Source: RUG420 sp045642465 (lineage in GTDB: Bacteria > Bacillota > Clostridia > Oscillospirales > Acutalibacteraceae). From it: a stretch of 64,000 bases of DNA. Under the pieces are notes generated by a model, which was not told where the DNA came from, ran no database searches, and was given only the letters and a program-made list of their open reading frames with translations. The DNA is taken from the NCBI GenBank assembly GCA_045642465.1, contig JAZUIY010000015.1, forward strand, positions 62,001 to 126,000, read 5' to 3'. Both the position numbers and the translations under genes were made by a program. Positions 25,989 to 34,390 of this stretch are shown piece by piece (position 1 is the first letter of the stretch; every line of letters starts with the position of its first letter).

Positions 25989-27419
25989 ATGAAAATTTTG
26001 CTTGCTTCATCCGAAGCAACCCCATATGCCGTATCCGGTGGTTTGGCAGAAGTTGCCGGTGCCCTTCCAAAGGCACTGAACACCAAGAAGGATTTAGACG
26101 TCCGCGTCATCCTTCCTCTTTACGCATGTGTTACCGAGGAGCAGCGTAAGGACCTTACGTTCCTCTTCCATTTTGATGTACAAGTATCTTGGCGCACCCA
26201 ATACTGTGGCATCTTCGAAGGCAAAATTGGCAATGTTACCTACTATTTAGTAGATAATGAATACTACTTCAAGAGAAGCGGTCTCTATGGCTTCTACGAT
26301 GACGCCGAACGCTTTTCTTTCTTCTCCCGTGCCGTACTGGACACCATTGCACATCTGGACGGTTTCAAGCCGGACATCATTCACTGCAATGACTGGCAGA
26401 CCGCATTAATTCCCCTTTATTACAACTGCTTCTACAAAGACCGACCGGGCTACGAAAACATCCGCACGGTCTACACCATTCATAACATCCAGTATCAGGG
26501 TGTTTATGGCATGGACGTGGTAAACGAAGTCATTGGCTTAGACCCGGCTGACTATGCCCTCATTGAATATGACGGCTGCGCCAATTTCTCCAAGGCTGCC
26601 ATTGAATGCTGTAATAAGGTGTCCACCGTCAGCCCATCTTATGCCAAGGAAATCTTGGACCCATGGTTCTCCCATGGCTTAGACGGCATCCTGCATAAGA
26701 ACGAATGGAAACTGACCGGTATCTTAAACGGCATTGACGTAGAAAGCTATGACCCGCATACAGACCCTGCTGTCCACTACCATTACAATGTAGAACGGAA
26801 AGCTGGGAAAACCAGAGACAAAACCGAACTGGAAGAACTGTTTGGCTTTGAACACAAGCCGGAAGTGCCAATTATTGCGCTTATTTCCAGACTGGTTTCC
26901 CACAAGGGTCTGGATTTAATTACCGCCATTATTGACGAACTGCTAAGCACCACCGAAGTCCGCTTCATTGTCCTGGGTTCCGGAGACAACGAATACGAAG
27001 ACTTCTTCCGTGGCTTGGCCGTCCGTCACGGTGACAAGTTCCGCTTGGAACTGGGCTTCCGCCCAGACCTTGCCCGGAAGATCTACGCCGGCGCAGACCT
27101 GTTCTTAATGCCGTCTAAGAGCGAACCATGTGGTCTCTCTCAGATGATTGCCCTGCGCTACGGCACCCTTCCAATTGTCCGTGAAACCGGCGGTCTTCGG
27201 GACTCCGTTACCGATTGTGGTGACGGCGAAGGCAACGGCTTCACCTTCAAGACCTACAATGCACACGACATGCTTTGGGCCATTACCCGGGGCATCGACC
27301 TCTATTACAACGACAAGAAAACTTGGAAACAGGTTGTAAACCGTGCTATGAAGAGTGACAACAGTTGGGATAAATCTGCTGACCTGTACATTCAGATGTA
27401 CAAAGAGGCCATGATGTAA
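25989..27419 (+). CDS. glgA: Glycogen synthase (ADP-glucose)
   Basis: GT5 enzyme extending alpha-1,4-glucan from ADP-glucose. Seen in 476 residues: GGLAEVAGALPKAL at 18-31, HCNDWQTALIP near 134, YTIHNIQYQGVY near 163, NGIDVESYDP near 245 and SKSEPCGLSQMIALRYGTLP near 378 (C-terminal nucleotide-binding site with the Glu). Odd: the KTGGL motif of E. coli reads VSGGL, so the Lys is missing; related Firmicutes enzymes also vary here. Last gene of the operon, 15 bp after glgD, ended by a strong terminator. Confidence 0.95.
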   Translation: MKILLASSEATPYAVSGGLAEVAGALPKALNTKKDLDVRVILPLYACVTEEQRKDLTFLFHFDVQVSWRTQYCGIFEGKIGNVTYYLVDNEYYFKRSGLYGFYDDAERFSFFSRAVLDTIAHLDGFKPDIIHCNDWQTALIPLYYNCFYKDRPGYENIRTVYTIHNIQYQGVYGMDVVNEVIGLDPADYALIEYDGCANFSKAAIECCNKVSTVSPSYAKEILDPWFSHGLDGILHKNEWKLTGILNGIDVESYDPHTDPAVHYHYNVERKAGKTRDKTELEELFGFEHKPEVPIIALISRLVSHKGLDLITAIIDELLSTTEVRFIVLGSGDNEYEDFFRGLAVRHGDKFRLELGFRPDLARKIYAGADLFLMPSKSEPCGLSQMIALRYGTLPIVRETGGLRDSVTDCGDGEGNGFTFKTYNAHDMLWAITRGIDLYYNDKKTWKQVVNRAMKSDNSWDKSADLYIQMYKEAMM

Positions 27420-27427
27420 GAAAAAGG

Positions 27428-27462
27428 AAAGGCGTTCTCTGGTATCAGAGAACGCCTTTTTG
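27428..27462. terminator. Bidirectional terminator glgA / XRE gene
   Basis: AAAGGCGTTCTCTG GTAT CAGAGAACGCCTTTTT: a 14-bp perfect stem between convergent genes. Confidence 0.93.
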
Positions 27463-27479
27463 TGTTATACTCTTTGCGG

Positions 27480-28082
27480 TTACAGAATCTCGGCAATCCG
27501 CAGATTTAAGAAGTCGTTAACCCAAGTGGTTATGGTCTCCATGCTCTTTGGTACCCGAACACGTCTTGGGTTGGTAACGCGAGGCTCAATCTTTTCCACT
27601 TCCTCTTCAAAGGAAGAAATGAGAAAGTTTAACTGCTTCGGGTTTAAGGAGTTTTTTCCCAACCAGCTTTTTGGCAGATAGCCTCGTTTTACACTGGCAA
27701 ACACCACGAAGTAGGTGGCCAGGGAATATGCGGTTTTCAAATACTGCTTTAAGTCCTTGTCGTTGATGCCATAACCGGACACGGCCAGGGCTGCACGGAG
27801 AATGGTTTCTACACTCCACCGTTCATCTTCCGGCAGGTCCACAATTTTTGGACCGGACTTAATTAAGGCTTCGTTAGAGGTTTTACCCAGCAGATAGTCA
27901 CAGCTGACACCGTAATATTCTGCGGCTTTTACCACAAAGGTAAGGCCCGGTTCTCTTACCCCATTTTCATAGTGGGACAGCAGTGCTTGGGAAACCCCCA
28001 AATCCGTAGCTGCCTGTTTTTGGCTATAGCCATTGGCTCTTCTTTGTTCTGCCAGTCGGCTGCCAAAAGTTTCTACTTCCAT
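27480..28082 (-). CDS. XRE-family transcriptional regulator
   Basis: 200 residues. Seen: N-terminal Cro/CI-type helix-turn-helix at about 5-62 (LAEQRRANGYSQKQAATDLGV, LLSHYENGVREPG), then VSCDYLLGKTSN and a helical C-terminal domain (about 80-200) of unknown ligand. It is convergent with glgA and divergent from the phosphatase gene at 28163, with about 80 AT-rich bases between. It may control itself or the divergent 28163-29909 run; a glycogen link is only positional. Confidence 0.9.
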   Translation of the reverse strand: MEVETFGSRLAEQRRANGYSQKQAATDLGVSQALLSHYENGVREPGLTFVVKAAEYYGVSCDYLLGKTSNEALIKSGPKIVDLPEDERWSVETILRAALAVSGYGINDKDLKQYLKTAYSLATYFVVFASVKRGYLPKSWLGKNSLNPKQLNFLISSFEEEVEKIEPRVTNPRRVRVPKSMETITTWVNDFLNLRIAEIL

Positions 28083-28162
28083 AGGAACACCTCTCTATAC
28101 AAATAGTAATAAATTTCTAGTTTTCAACCTAGATTATAGATAAAAATATACTCGGAGGCAAT

Positions 28163-28804
28163 ATGAAAACCTATACCATTCACCTGCTGCGTCACGGCAT
28201 TACCCAAGCCAACTTGGACGGCACCTATGCCGGCCATGAAGACCTTCCTCTTCTTCCGGAAGGGGCTGCCGAGCTGCGCCAATTGAAGGAACAGTACATT
28301 TATCCGGAGGTTCCGGTGGTCTTCTCCAGCCCGCTGCAGAGAGCCCGGGAATCCGCATCCATTCTGTTCCCGGACAATGAAATCCTCATTATGGACGACT
28401 TCATTGAATATAACTTTGGGGAATTTGAAGGCCTGACAGCAGAACAGCTGAAGGACAACAAACATTTCCAGGAATGGTTTTACGGAGACGGCTCTGTGCC
28501 GGCTCTCCACGGGGAAAGCAATCAGGAATTTAGCCTCCGGGTTTGCTCCGCCTTTGAAAAAGTGGTGGAAGGTCTTCTGAAGACCGGCATTACCGAAGCC
28601 GCCATTGTGACCCACGGCGGCGTCATCATGACCTTGATGGCCACCTATGCCATTCCGGAAGCACCAATGACCGATTGGCTTCTGGAAAACGGGGCCGGTT
28701 ACACCCTTCGTCTGACCCCATCCCTTTGGAGCCAGATCCGCAAAATGGAAGCCATTGCAAAATTGCCTCTGGTCCCTGAAGAGGAGGACCCAAATGGCAA
28801 TTAA
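28163..28804 (+). CDS. Histidine phosphatase superfamily protein
   Basis: Phosphoglycerate-mutase-like phosphatase, 213 residues. Seen: LLRHGITQANLDGTYAG at 8-24 with the phospho-accepting His, SSPLQRARESA near 56, EYNFGEFEG near 84 and THGGVIMTLMA near 150 with the second His. The substrate is not decided; short-chain sugar phosphates, cobalamin precursor (CobC type) or phosphoglycerate are all possible, and no cobalamin genes adjoin. It overlaps the HAD gene by 11 bp, so the two phosphatases are coupled. Confidence 0.9.
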   Translation: MKTYTIHLLRHGITQANLDGTYAGHEDLPLLPEGAAELRQLKEQYIYPEVPVVFSSPLQRARESASILFPDNEILIMDDFIEYNFGEFEGLTAEQLKDNKHFQEWFYGDGSVPALHGESNQEFSLRVCSAFEKVVEGLLKTGITEAAIVTHGGVIMTLMATYAIPEAPMTDWLLENGAGYTLRLTPSLWSQIRKMEAIAKLPLVPEEEDPNGN

Positions 28805-29441
28805 AGGCGCAATCTTTGACATGGACGGCACCTTGACGGACTCCATGCACCTTTGGGTCAACATGTGGAAGGAGTACCCACTCCTCCGCGGCGTGACCCC
28901 AACCGAAACAGATTTAAAAGCCATGCGGGGCATGATGCTGGATGACATGGCAAAATATATGATTGCCCACATGGGCATGACCGACACGCCGGAAGAACTG
29001 GTGGCAGACATTAACCGCCAGGTGGAACCGGGCTATTTTTCCCAAGTGGAAGCCAAGCCTACGGTGGTAGAAACCTTGGAACGGCTGAAAGAGGCCGGGG
29101 TCAAAATGGTGGTGGCCACTGCCACCGACCGCTATTTGACGGTAGGCTGCCTCACGCGCTTGGGGCTCATGAAGTACTTTGACCGGATTTACACTGCCGC
29201 CGAGTATGGCAGCAAGTACGAATCCCAGATTTTCAAAACCGCTTTTGCAGACTTAGGTACCCCTCAGGAGGAAACCTATGTCTTTGAAGATACCTTGGCT
29301 GCCATTCAAGGTGCCAAGCGCGCCGGGCTCAAGGTAATTGCGGTGGCAGACAAATGGTCTGCCCACAACCGGGACAAAATTATTGACACCGCCGACTTCT
29401 TTTACGAAAACTTGGGCGATGTTGATTTTTCTATATTATGA
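28794..29441 (+). CDS. HAD-family hydrolase, beta-phosphoglucomutase-like subfamily
   Basis: 215 residues. Seen: FDMDGTLTDSM at 8-18 (nucleophile and acid Asp), a helical cap (about 18-85), VVATATDRY near 103, and YVFEDTLAAIQGAKRAG near 162 with metal-binding acidic residues. Start: the frame opens at 28755, but GAGGAGG before ATG 28794 and family homology fix it. Beta-phosphoglucomutase or phosphoglycolate phosphatase type cannot be told apart here. Confidence 0.9.
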   Translation: MAIKGAIFDMDGTLTDSMHLWVNMWKEYPLLRGVTPTETDLKAMRGMMLDDMAKYMIAHMGMTDTPEELVADINRQVEPGYFSQVEAKPTVVETLERLKEAGVKMVVATATDRYLTVGCLTRLGLMKYFDRIYTAAEYGSKYESQIFKTAFADLGTPQEETYVFEDTLAAIQGAKRAGLKVIAVADKWSAHNRDKIIDTADFFYENLGDVDFSIL

Positions 29442-29453
29442 GGAGGATTTCCT

Positions 29454-29909
29454 ATGACCAGACAAGAAAAAGCCATGAGCTTATTTGAAGAAGGATATAA
29501 CTGTAACCAGTCTGTGGTTTTAGCCTATGCCGATTTGCTTCCAATGGAAGAAACCATGCTGGCAAAACTGGGTTCCGGCTTTGGCGGCGGTATTGGCCGT
29601 CTCCGTGAAATCTGCGGCGCCGTTTCCGGTATGGTAACGGTATTGGATTTGCTTTACGGCTACACCGACCCAAAGGCCAAAGAAGAAAAGGCTGCCCAGT
29701 ATGCCGACATTCAGGCCTTGGCCGCCAAGTTTGAAGCAGAAAACGGCTCCTATATCTGCCGTGACCTCCTTCACTTACGGGTTACCAAAGACAACCCTAC
29801 TCCGGATGAACGTACCGCTCAGTACTACCATGACCGCCGCTGCAAATCCTTAGTTGGTTCTGCCGCTGCCATTTTGGAAGAGTACATTAACGAACACCCA
29901 ATTGGCTAA
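29454..29909 (+). CDS. C_GCAxxG_C_C family protein
   Basis: A 151-residue member of the cysteine-pattern family named C_GCAxxG_C_C. Seen: YNCNQSV near 15, GFGGGIGRLREICGAVSGM near 41-59, ICRDLL near 101 and RRCKSL near 132, giving the four spaced cysteines. Members are found in anaerobes, sometimes next to redox or selenium genes; function unknown. It follows the HAD gene by 12 bp with AGGAGG and ends the run. Confidence 0.88.
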   Translation: MTRQEKAMSLFEEGYNCNQSVVLAYADLLPMEETMLAKLGSGFGGGIGRLREICGAVSGMVTVLDLLYGYTDPKAKEEKAAQYADIQALAAKFEAENGSYICRDLLHLRVTKDNPTPDERTAQYYHDRRCKSLVGSAAAILEEYINEHPIG

Positions 29910-29918
29910 CGAAGAAAA

Positions 29919-29950
29919 AAAGACCTGTGCTTTGCACAGGTCTTTTTGTT
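29919..29950. terminator. Bidirectional terminator
   Basis: AAAGACCTGTGC TTT GCACAGGTCTTTTTG between convergent genes. Confidence 0.93.
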
Positions 29951-29975
29951 TTTCTTTGGAGAAGGCGGAATTGCC

Positions 29976-30506
29976 CTAAATAATCATGCCCAAAACATAT
30001 GGGAAGAAGATGATGGTAAGAAGGGCGGTCAGTAAGGTCAGACCGTACTGTTCCAGCCAAGCGCCGGCATAGAGAATAACGGCAAACGGGGACAGCAGGA
30101 TTTTCACGATGGTCTTAGAGTCGGAGTCTTCGCCATACAGGTGTTCCCACAGGTTAATGGCGTCTTCCATTAACGGGAACAGGTTGGCGAGCAGGCTAAG
30201 ACCCATGTAGAACAGCAACAGAGCGGTCCAGCTGAACCGGCCGAAATAAAAGAAGTCAATGCCTGCCGGAAGGGAAATGGCCAGGCCAAGCAGCAGCATA
30301 ATGAGGTGCGGGAAGTAGCAAATGCCAAAGCTGCCTCTTTTCGGTGCTAAGAAATGCTCTGCGTGGCCGCACAGCTCGTTTTTCTGCATGTACTGGTTAA
30401 ACTCTACCGGTACGCCAAAGATACGGCAGAACAGGTGCTCAAGGAATCCTTTTAACAGGGCGCCCGGAGCGGTAATGAACTTAATAATGTAATAAACCGT
30501 TACCAT
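29976..30506 (-). CDS. Integral membrane protein, unknown function
   Basis: 176 residues, not assigned to a family. Seen: about four membrane helices (near 5-20, 70-85, 90-110 and 150-172), a conserved-looking segment FCRIFGVPVEFNQYMQKNEL (26-45) followed by CGHAEHFLAPK, with several His and Cys on what may be the cytoplasmic side. No HExxH motif is present. Its start overlaps the end of the zinc-ribbon/TPR gene by 7 bp, so the two are translationally coupled and may act together. Confidence 0.75.
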   Translation of the reverse strand: MVTVYYIIKFITAPGALLKGFLEHLFCRIFGVPVEFNQYMQKNELCGHAEHFLAPKRGSFGICYFPHLIMLLLGLAISLPAGIDFFYFGRFSWTALLLFYMGLSLLANLFPLMEDAINLWEHLYGEDSDSKTIVKILLSPFAVILYAGAWLEQYGLTLLTALLTIIFFPYVLGMII

Positions 30507-31684
30507 GTAAAGTCACCCGTCCCTTTCAAGAAGATTTCTTCGAAGGTGGTTTTTCCTCCAAGGATCTTTTCGACATCTCCGGAAATACCGTAACCGTATT
30601 CTTCCATTTCCGTCAGAATGCTGTCATAGAGTTCCGGCTGGTTTCTCTTCTGGGCAATGAGGGCACTGAGAGAACCAGCATTGATGAAGGTATTGACGGA
30701 GTCGGCATAGTTGTACGCCGTTTCCACATACTGGGCAGCCATGGCAAGGTTGCCGTCCAAATAAGCGTAAATAGCCATCTGATAGTTGAGGCCTGCGTTG
30801 AGGCTGTCAATTTTCAGGCCCTGATTTATGGCTGCTTTGGCCTGCTTCAGGTCCCCGCTCATGCGGTAAGCAATGGCTTTATAGGTATAGGCATAAACGT
30901 CTTCCTTGTTGAGTTTCAGGATTTTATCCGTATACTCCTGGGCTGCAGCATAGTCCTTGTCGTTTAAAGCAATTTCCGTGTACAACGGCAAATACAGGTT
31001 GGCGTACTTTTTGCCTTCTTTTTCAATGGCGTTTACATACTTCTTCTGGGCCTTGGTGTCCTGGTTGTAAACCAGGCAAGCATAGTAGCGGTAATAATTG
31101 GCATAGGCGTTGTCATACCCCTCATGCTTTTTCAGTTCCTTGTCATAGGCCTTCATTAAGGTTTTAAAGTCTTTGACAGACTCGTCTTCCATGGCCGTAT
31201 TGAAGTAGGTGTAACAGTCACCGTAAGCCTGAATGTCCTTTTGCATCTTTTTGACAGAAAGGTTCCACGGCTTCTTTAAGTCGGTGCTCTTATAGTACTG
31301 ACTGATAAAATCGGCGGTGTCGGCAAAGCCCTGAACCCCTACCTTATGGAAGGCTTTGATTTCACGGTTCATGTACCAGATGCCGGTTTCCTGATCCTTT
31401 TCAATCAGTTTGTCGTTGGTATCCATGTAAGCGGACATGGCGCTAGTCAGTCTCTTCTGATGAACCAGCTGGTCTGCCTCGGCTGCACTATGGTAAGTGC
31501 CCCAGCCAAAAACAATCAGCACAATACTCAGTGCCAAGAACATGACTGCAATTGCCGGGAAGGCAAAATCCCAAGCATCAAAAGGATGATGGGTCATGTA
31601 GTTTAAACATTTGTCGCAATATTTGCGGTTTTGTGGAACTTCTACTTCTCCACAGCATTCGCAAAGGTGCTTTTCTTCTGCCAA
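30500..31684 (-). CDS. Zinc-ribbon, membrane-anchored TPR protein
   Basis: 394 residues. Seen: N-terminal zinc ribbon CECCGE...YCDKCL (8-27), one membrane helix near 41-62, then an all-helical outer or inner domain with TPR-like repeats around 210-345 (YTDKILKLNKEDVYAYTYKA, AKAAINQGLKIDSLNAGLNY). Start is TTG 31684 with a weak GGGA site. The zinc ribbon puts the N-terminus in the cytoplasm and the TPR part outside. Such proteins often scaffold envelope complexes; the coupled membrane protein at 29976-30506 is the obvious candidate partner. Confidence 0.8.
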   Translation of the reverse strand: MAEEKHLCECCGEVEVPQNRKYCDKCLNYMTHHPFDAWDFAFPAIAVMFLALSIVLIVFGWGTYHSAAEADQLVHQKRLTSAMSAYMDTNDKLIEKDQETGIWYMNREIKAFHKVGVQGFADTADFISQYYKSTDLKKPWNLSVKKMQKDIQAYGDCYTYFNTAMEDESVKDFKTLMKAYDKELKKHEGYDNAYANYYRYYACLVYNQDTKAQKKYVNAIEKEGKKYANLYLPLYTEIALNDKDYAAAQEYTDKILKLNKEDVYAYTYKAIAYRMSGDLKQAKAAINQGLKIDSLNAGLNYQMAIYAYLDGNLAMAAQYVETAYNYADSVNTFINAGSLSALIAQKRNQPELYDSILTEMEEYGYGISGDVEKILGGKTTFEEIFLKGTGDFTW

Positions 31685-31703
31685 AAGAGTTCCCTTCTTT
31701 CGT

Positions 31704-32309
31704 CTATGATTTCTTTCCGCGGAGGCGGCCGGTTTGGTCTAACCGCGGAAGCAGGAATGCAGCAAGCAAAATACAGCCAAGGACTGTAATGATGGTTTCC
31801 GGCACCATGTAGGAGCCGTTATAGGTCAAAGAATAAATGAGAATCAGCTTCCAGGTGTGTCCATTGGCAAAGGAATTCCAAATGGTCACCCCGCTGATAA
31901 AATGACAAACAAAGCGAATGAGGCACGACATGACTGCCCCCACGCTGATGGCCACCGTATCCTTCCGGATTTTTCCCCGGAAGATGCCGGCCAGACCCAT
32001 TGCGGTAAACGGCACAATATAGTCTGCCAAAATAAGAATGGTATACGCCACCATACCGGAAACGTATCCGAAATTGCTCATGCCAAACAGCATTTGGATG
32101 AGGCCGAATACTAAGCCGGTACCCATACCCCACTTTGGCCCGTAAAGCCAGCTCACCACAATAAGGGGAACCATGCTAAAGAGCGTAACCGACCCGCCAA
32201 AAGGCAATTGAATTGGGGTTAAAAGACTAAGTACCGTGGCCATGGCAACCATTAAGGCGCTCAAAACCAGACGGTACGTTTTCATGGAGTTATTCGTTTG
32301 CTTTGTCAT
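31704..32309 (-). CDS. thiT: Thiamine ECF transporter substrate-binding subunit ThiT
   Basis: S-component of an energy-coupling-factor transporter that captures thiamine for uptake. Seen in 201 residues: six membrane helices and the family pattern (SLLTPIQLPFGGSVTLFSM near 28, WLYGPKWGMGTGLVFGLIQ near 51, FVCHFISGVTIW near 132, YNGSYMVPE near 160). Start: an in-frame extension runs up to 32369 through the riboswitch, but ATG 32309 is correct by homology. A TPP riboswitch lies directly upstream, which firmly supports the call. The ATPase and T-component genes are not in the window. Confidence 0.95.
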   Translation of the reverse strand: MTKQTNNSMKTYRLVLSALMVAMATVLSLLTPIQLPFGGSVTLFSMVPLIVVSWLYGPKWGMGTGLVFGLIQMLFGMSNFGYVSGMVAYTILILADYIVPFTAMGLAGIFRGKIRKDTVAISVGAVMSCLIRFVCHFISGVTIWNSFANGHTWKLILIYSLTYNGSYMVPETIITVLGCILLAAFLLPRLDQTGRLRGKKS

Positions 32310-32315
32310 AGTGAT

Positions 32316-32406
32316 ATCCCTTTCTACGCAGGCATTACCCTGATCAGATTTACGGGTTTTGGGATCCATTTCCCTCTCTCAGCCGACGGCAGTCAGCTCC
32401 CCTCTT
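32316..32406 (-). promoter_or_regulatory. TPP riboswitch (THI element) ahead of thiT
   Basis: Minus strand: AGGGGAGCTG at the 5' end, GGCTGAGAG in the middle, then ACCCGTAAATCTGATCAGG, GTAATGCCTGCGTAG and AAAGGGA at the 3' end: the conserved thi-box. No terminator is seen; the 3' strand of helix P1 is also the only ribosome binding site (AAAGGGA, 8 bases before ATG), so ligand binding should hide it and stop translation. Confidence 0.95.
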
Positions 32407-32420
32407 AATTTGACACAAAG

Positions 32421-32448
32421 ATTCTACCACAAAAGGGTTGTATTACAA
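32421..32448 (-). promoter_or_regulatory. Promoter for the thiT riboswitch transcript
   Basis: Minus-strand TTGTAA (32448-32443), 16-bp spacer, TAGAAT (32426-32421) preceded by TGG. Overlaps the divergent typA promoter. Confidence 0.65.
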
Positions 32449-32466
32449 AGGTTCAAGTTATATAAT
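32438..32466 (+). promoter_or_regulatory. Promoter for typA
   Basis: TTGTAT (32438-32443), 17-bp spacer, TATAAT (32461-32466). Its -35 overlaps that of the thiT promoter on the other strand. Confidence 0.75.
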
Positions 32467-32509
32467 TTTGCGGAACTAAAACAAAAATCATTATTTGAAG
32501 GTGTAAAGT

Positions 32510-34336
32510 TTGAAGCTGAGAGAAGACATCCGAAACGTAGCAATTATTGCTCACGTAGACCACGGCAAAACCACTCTGGTTGACGAACTGTTAAAGCAGA
32601 GCGGCACCTTCCGTACCAACGAAGTTGTAGATGACCGTGTCATGGACTCCAACGACTTGGAACGGGAACGTGGTATTACCATTCTGTCTAAAAACACCTC
32701 CGTCCACTACGGAGATACCAAAATCAATATCATTGACACCCCGGGCCATGCGGACTTCGGCGGTGAAGTAGAACGTATCCTTCTCATGGTAGACGGGGTT
32801 CTGCTGTTGGTTGACGCCTTTGAAGGCTGCATGCCACAGACCCGTTTCGTACTGAAGAAGGCTTTGGGTCTGAAGAAGAAGGTCGTTGTTGTTGTCAACA
32901 AGGTAGACCGTCCGGGTGCCCGCCCTGCAGAAGTAGTAGACGAAGTCATTGACCTCTTCATTGAACTGGGTGCTGACGAAGATCAGATTGAATTCCCGGT
33001 TGTCTTCGCTTCCGCCAGAGACGGCTATGCTTCTTACGACTCCCGAGACAGAGAAGGGGACATGCGCCCAATCTTTGAATCCATCTTAAAAGAAATCCCT
33101 TGCCCGAAGGGAGAAGACGAAGAACCGCTTCAGGTCCTCTTCTCCTCTTTGGATTATGACGACTATGTAGGCCGCATTGGTATCGGCCGTATTGAACGGG
33201 GTACCATCAAGCAGGGTCAGCAGGCCATCCTCTGTAACTGCGAAGGCAAGGCAGACAAAGTCAAAATCAGCAAGCTCTATTCCTACGAAGGCCTTCGCCG
33301 TGTAGAAGTCGACTCCGCCAAAGCAGGTGACATCATCTGTGTATCCGGCGTTACCGACTTGAACATCGGTGAAACTGCGTGCGATCCAGAGCATATTGAA
33401 CCGCTGGAATTCATCAAAATTGATGAGCCAACCCTTTCCATGAACTTCATTGTTAACGACAGCCCGTTTGCCGGCCGGGAAGGCAAGTACGTCACCTCCC
33501 GAAACATCCGTGACCGTCTCTTCAAGGAAGTAGAAACCAACGTTTCCATGCGGGTAGAAGAAACCGAAACCACTGACACCTTCAAGGTTTCCGGCCGTGG
33601 GGAATTACACCTTTCCATTCTCATTGAAACCATGCGCCGGGAAGGCTATGAATTTGCCGTTTCCCGTCCAAAGGTTATTTATAAGAGAGACCCGGACACC
33701 GACCAGCTCTTAGAGCCAATGGAACTCTTAGTGGTAGAAGTTCCGGCTGACTACGTTGGTTCCGTTATTGAAAAACTGGGCTCCCGGAAAGCTGAACTCC
33801 GGGACATGCAGGCCACCGAAGGCGGTGCCACCCACTTGGAATTCAGCATTCCTTCCCGTGGACTTATTGGTTACCGCTCTGAATTCATGACCGACACCAA
33901 CGGTAACGGTATCATGAACCAGATTTTTGACGGATATCAGCCATATAAAGGTGACATCCAGACCAGAGAACGTGGCTCCATTGTGGTTCATGAACAGGGT
34001 ACTTCCTGTGCTTATGGTCTTTGGAACACCCAGGACCGCGGCACCATGTTCATTGGGCCGGGCGTAGAAGTATATGAAGGTATGATTGTTGGGGAATGCT
34101 CCCGCGGGGAAGACATTGTCTGCAACGTCTGCAAGACCAAGCATTTGACCAACACCCGTTCCTCCGGCGCAGACGATGCCCTTCGTCTGGTTCCGCCAAC
34201 CACCCTTTCTTTGGAACAGTGCATGGAATTCTTAAACGACGACGAACTTCTGGAAATTACACCGGAATCCCTCCGTCTCCGTAAGACCATCCTCTCTAAG
34301 GAAAAGCGTCTGAAGAATCAGTTTAAAAACAAATAA
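32510..34336 (+). CDS. typA: Ribosome-associated GTPase TypA/BipA
   Basis: Translational GTPase that helps 50S assembly and stress survival. Seen in 608 residues: P-loop AHVDHGKTT at 14-22, RERGITI near 47, DTPGHADFGGEVER near 70, NKVDRPGA near 126, then domains II, III, V and the BipA-specific C-terminal domain (about 490-600). Start is TTG 32510 with GAAGGTG; the deduced MKLREDIRNVAIIAH fits TypA starts. Monocistronic with its own promoter and terminator. Confidence 0.96.
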   Translation: MKLREDIRNVAIIAHVDHGKTTLVDELLKQSGTFRTNEVVDDRVMDSNDLERERGITILSKNTSVHYGDTKINIIDTPGHADFGGEVERILLMVDGVLLLVDAFEGCMPQTRFVLKKALGLKKKVVVVVNKVDRPGARPAEVVDEVIDLFIELGADEDQIEFPVVFASARDGYASYDSRDREGDMRPIFESILKEIPCPKGEDEEPLQVLFSSLDYDDYVGRIGIGRIERGTIKQGQQAILCNCEGKADKVKISKLYSYEGLRRVEVDSAKAGDIICVSGVTDLNIGETACDPEHIEPLEFIKIDEPTLSMNFIVNDSPFAGREGKYVTSRNIRDRLFKEVETNVSMRVEETETTDTFKVSGRGELHLSILIETMRREGYEFAVSRPKVIYKRDPDTDQLLEPMELLVVEVPADYVGSVIEKLGSRKAELRDMQATEGGATHLEFSIPSRGLIGYRSEFMTDTNGNGIMNQIFDGYQPYKGDIQTRERGSIVVHEQGTSCAYGLWNTQDRGTMFIGPGVEVYEGMIVGECSRGEDIVCNVCKTKHLTNTRSSGADDALRLVPPTTLSLEQCMEFLNDDELLEITPESLRLRKTILSKEKRLKNQFKNK

Positions 34337-34347
34337 GAAAATATAAA

Positions 34348-34381
34348 AAAAGACTCTCTCGGGTTCGAGAGAGTCTTTTTG
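34348..34381. terminator. Bidirectional terminator typA / aminopeptidase
   Basis: AAAAGACTCTCTC GGGTTC GAGAGAGTCTTTTT between convergent genes. Confidence 0.93.
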
Positions 34382-34390
34382 TTTTGCTCA

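Noticed and set aside
27428..28162. Glycogen-specific repressor role of the XRE gene
   Set aside because: Only position suggests it; the gene is convergent to glgA and far from the glg promoter, and no shared operator was found.
28124..29011. 295-codon minus-strand frame over the phosphatase and HAD genes
   Set aside because: Both plus-strand genes have clear catalytic motifs and good ribosome binding sites; the antisense frame has neither.
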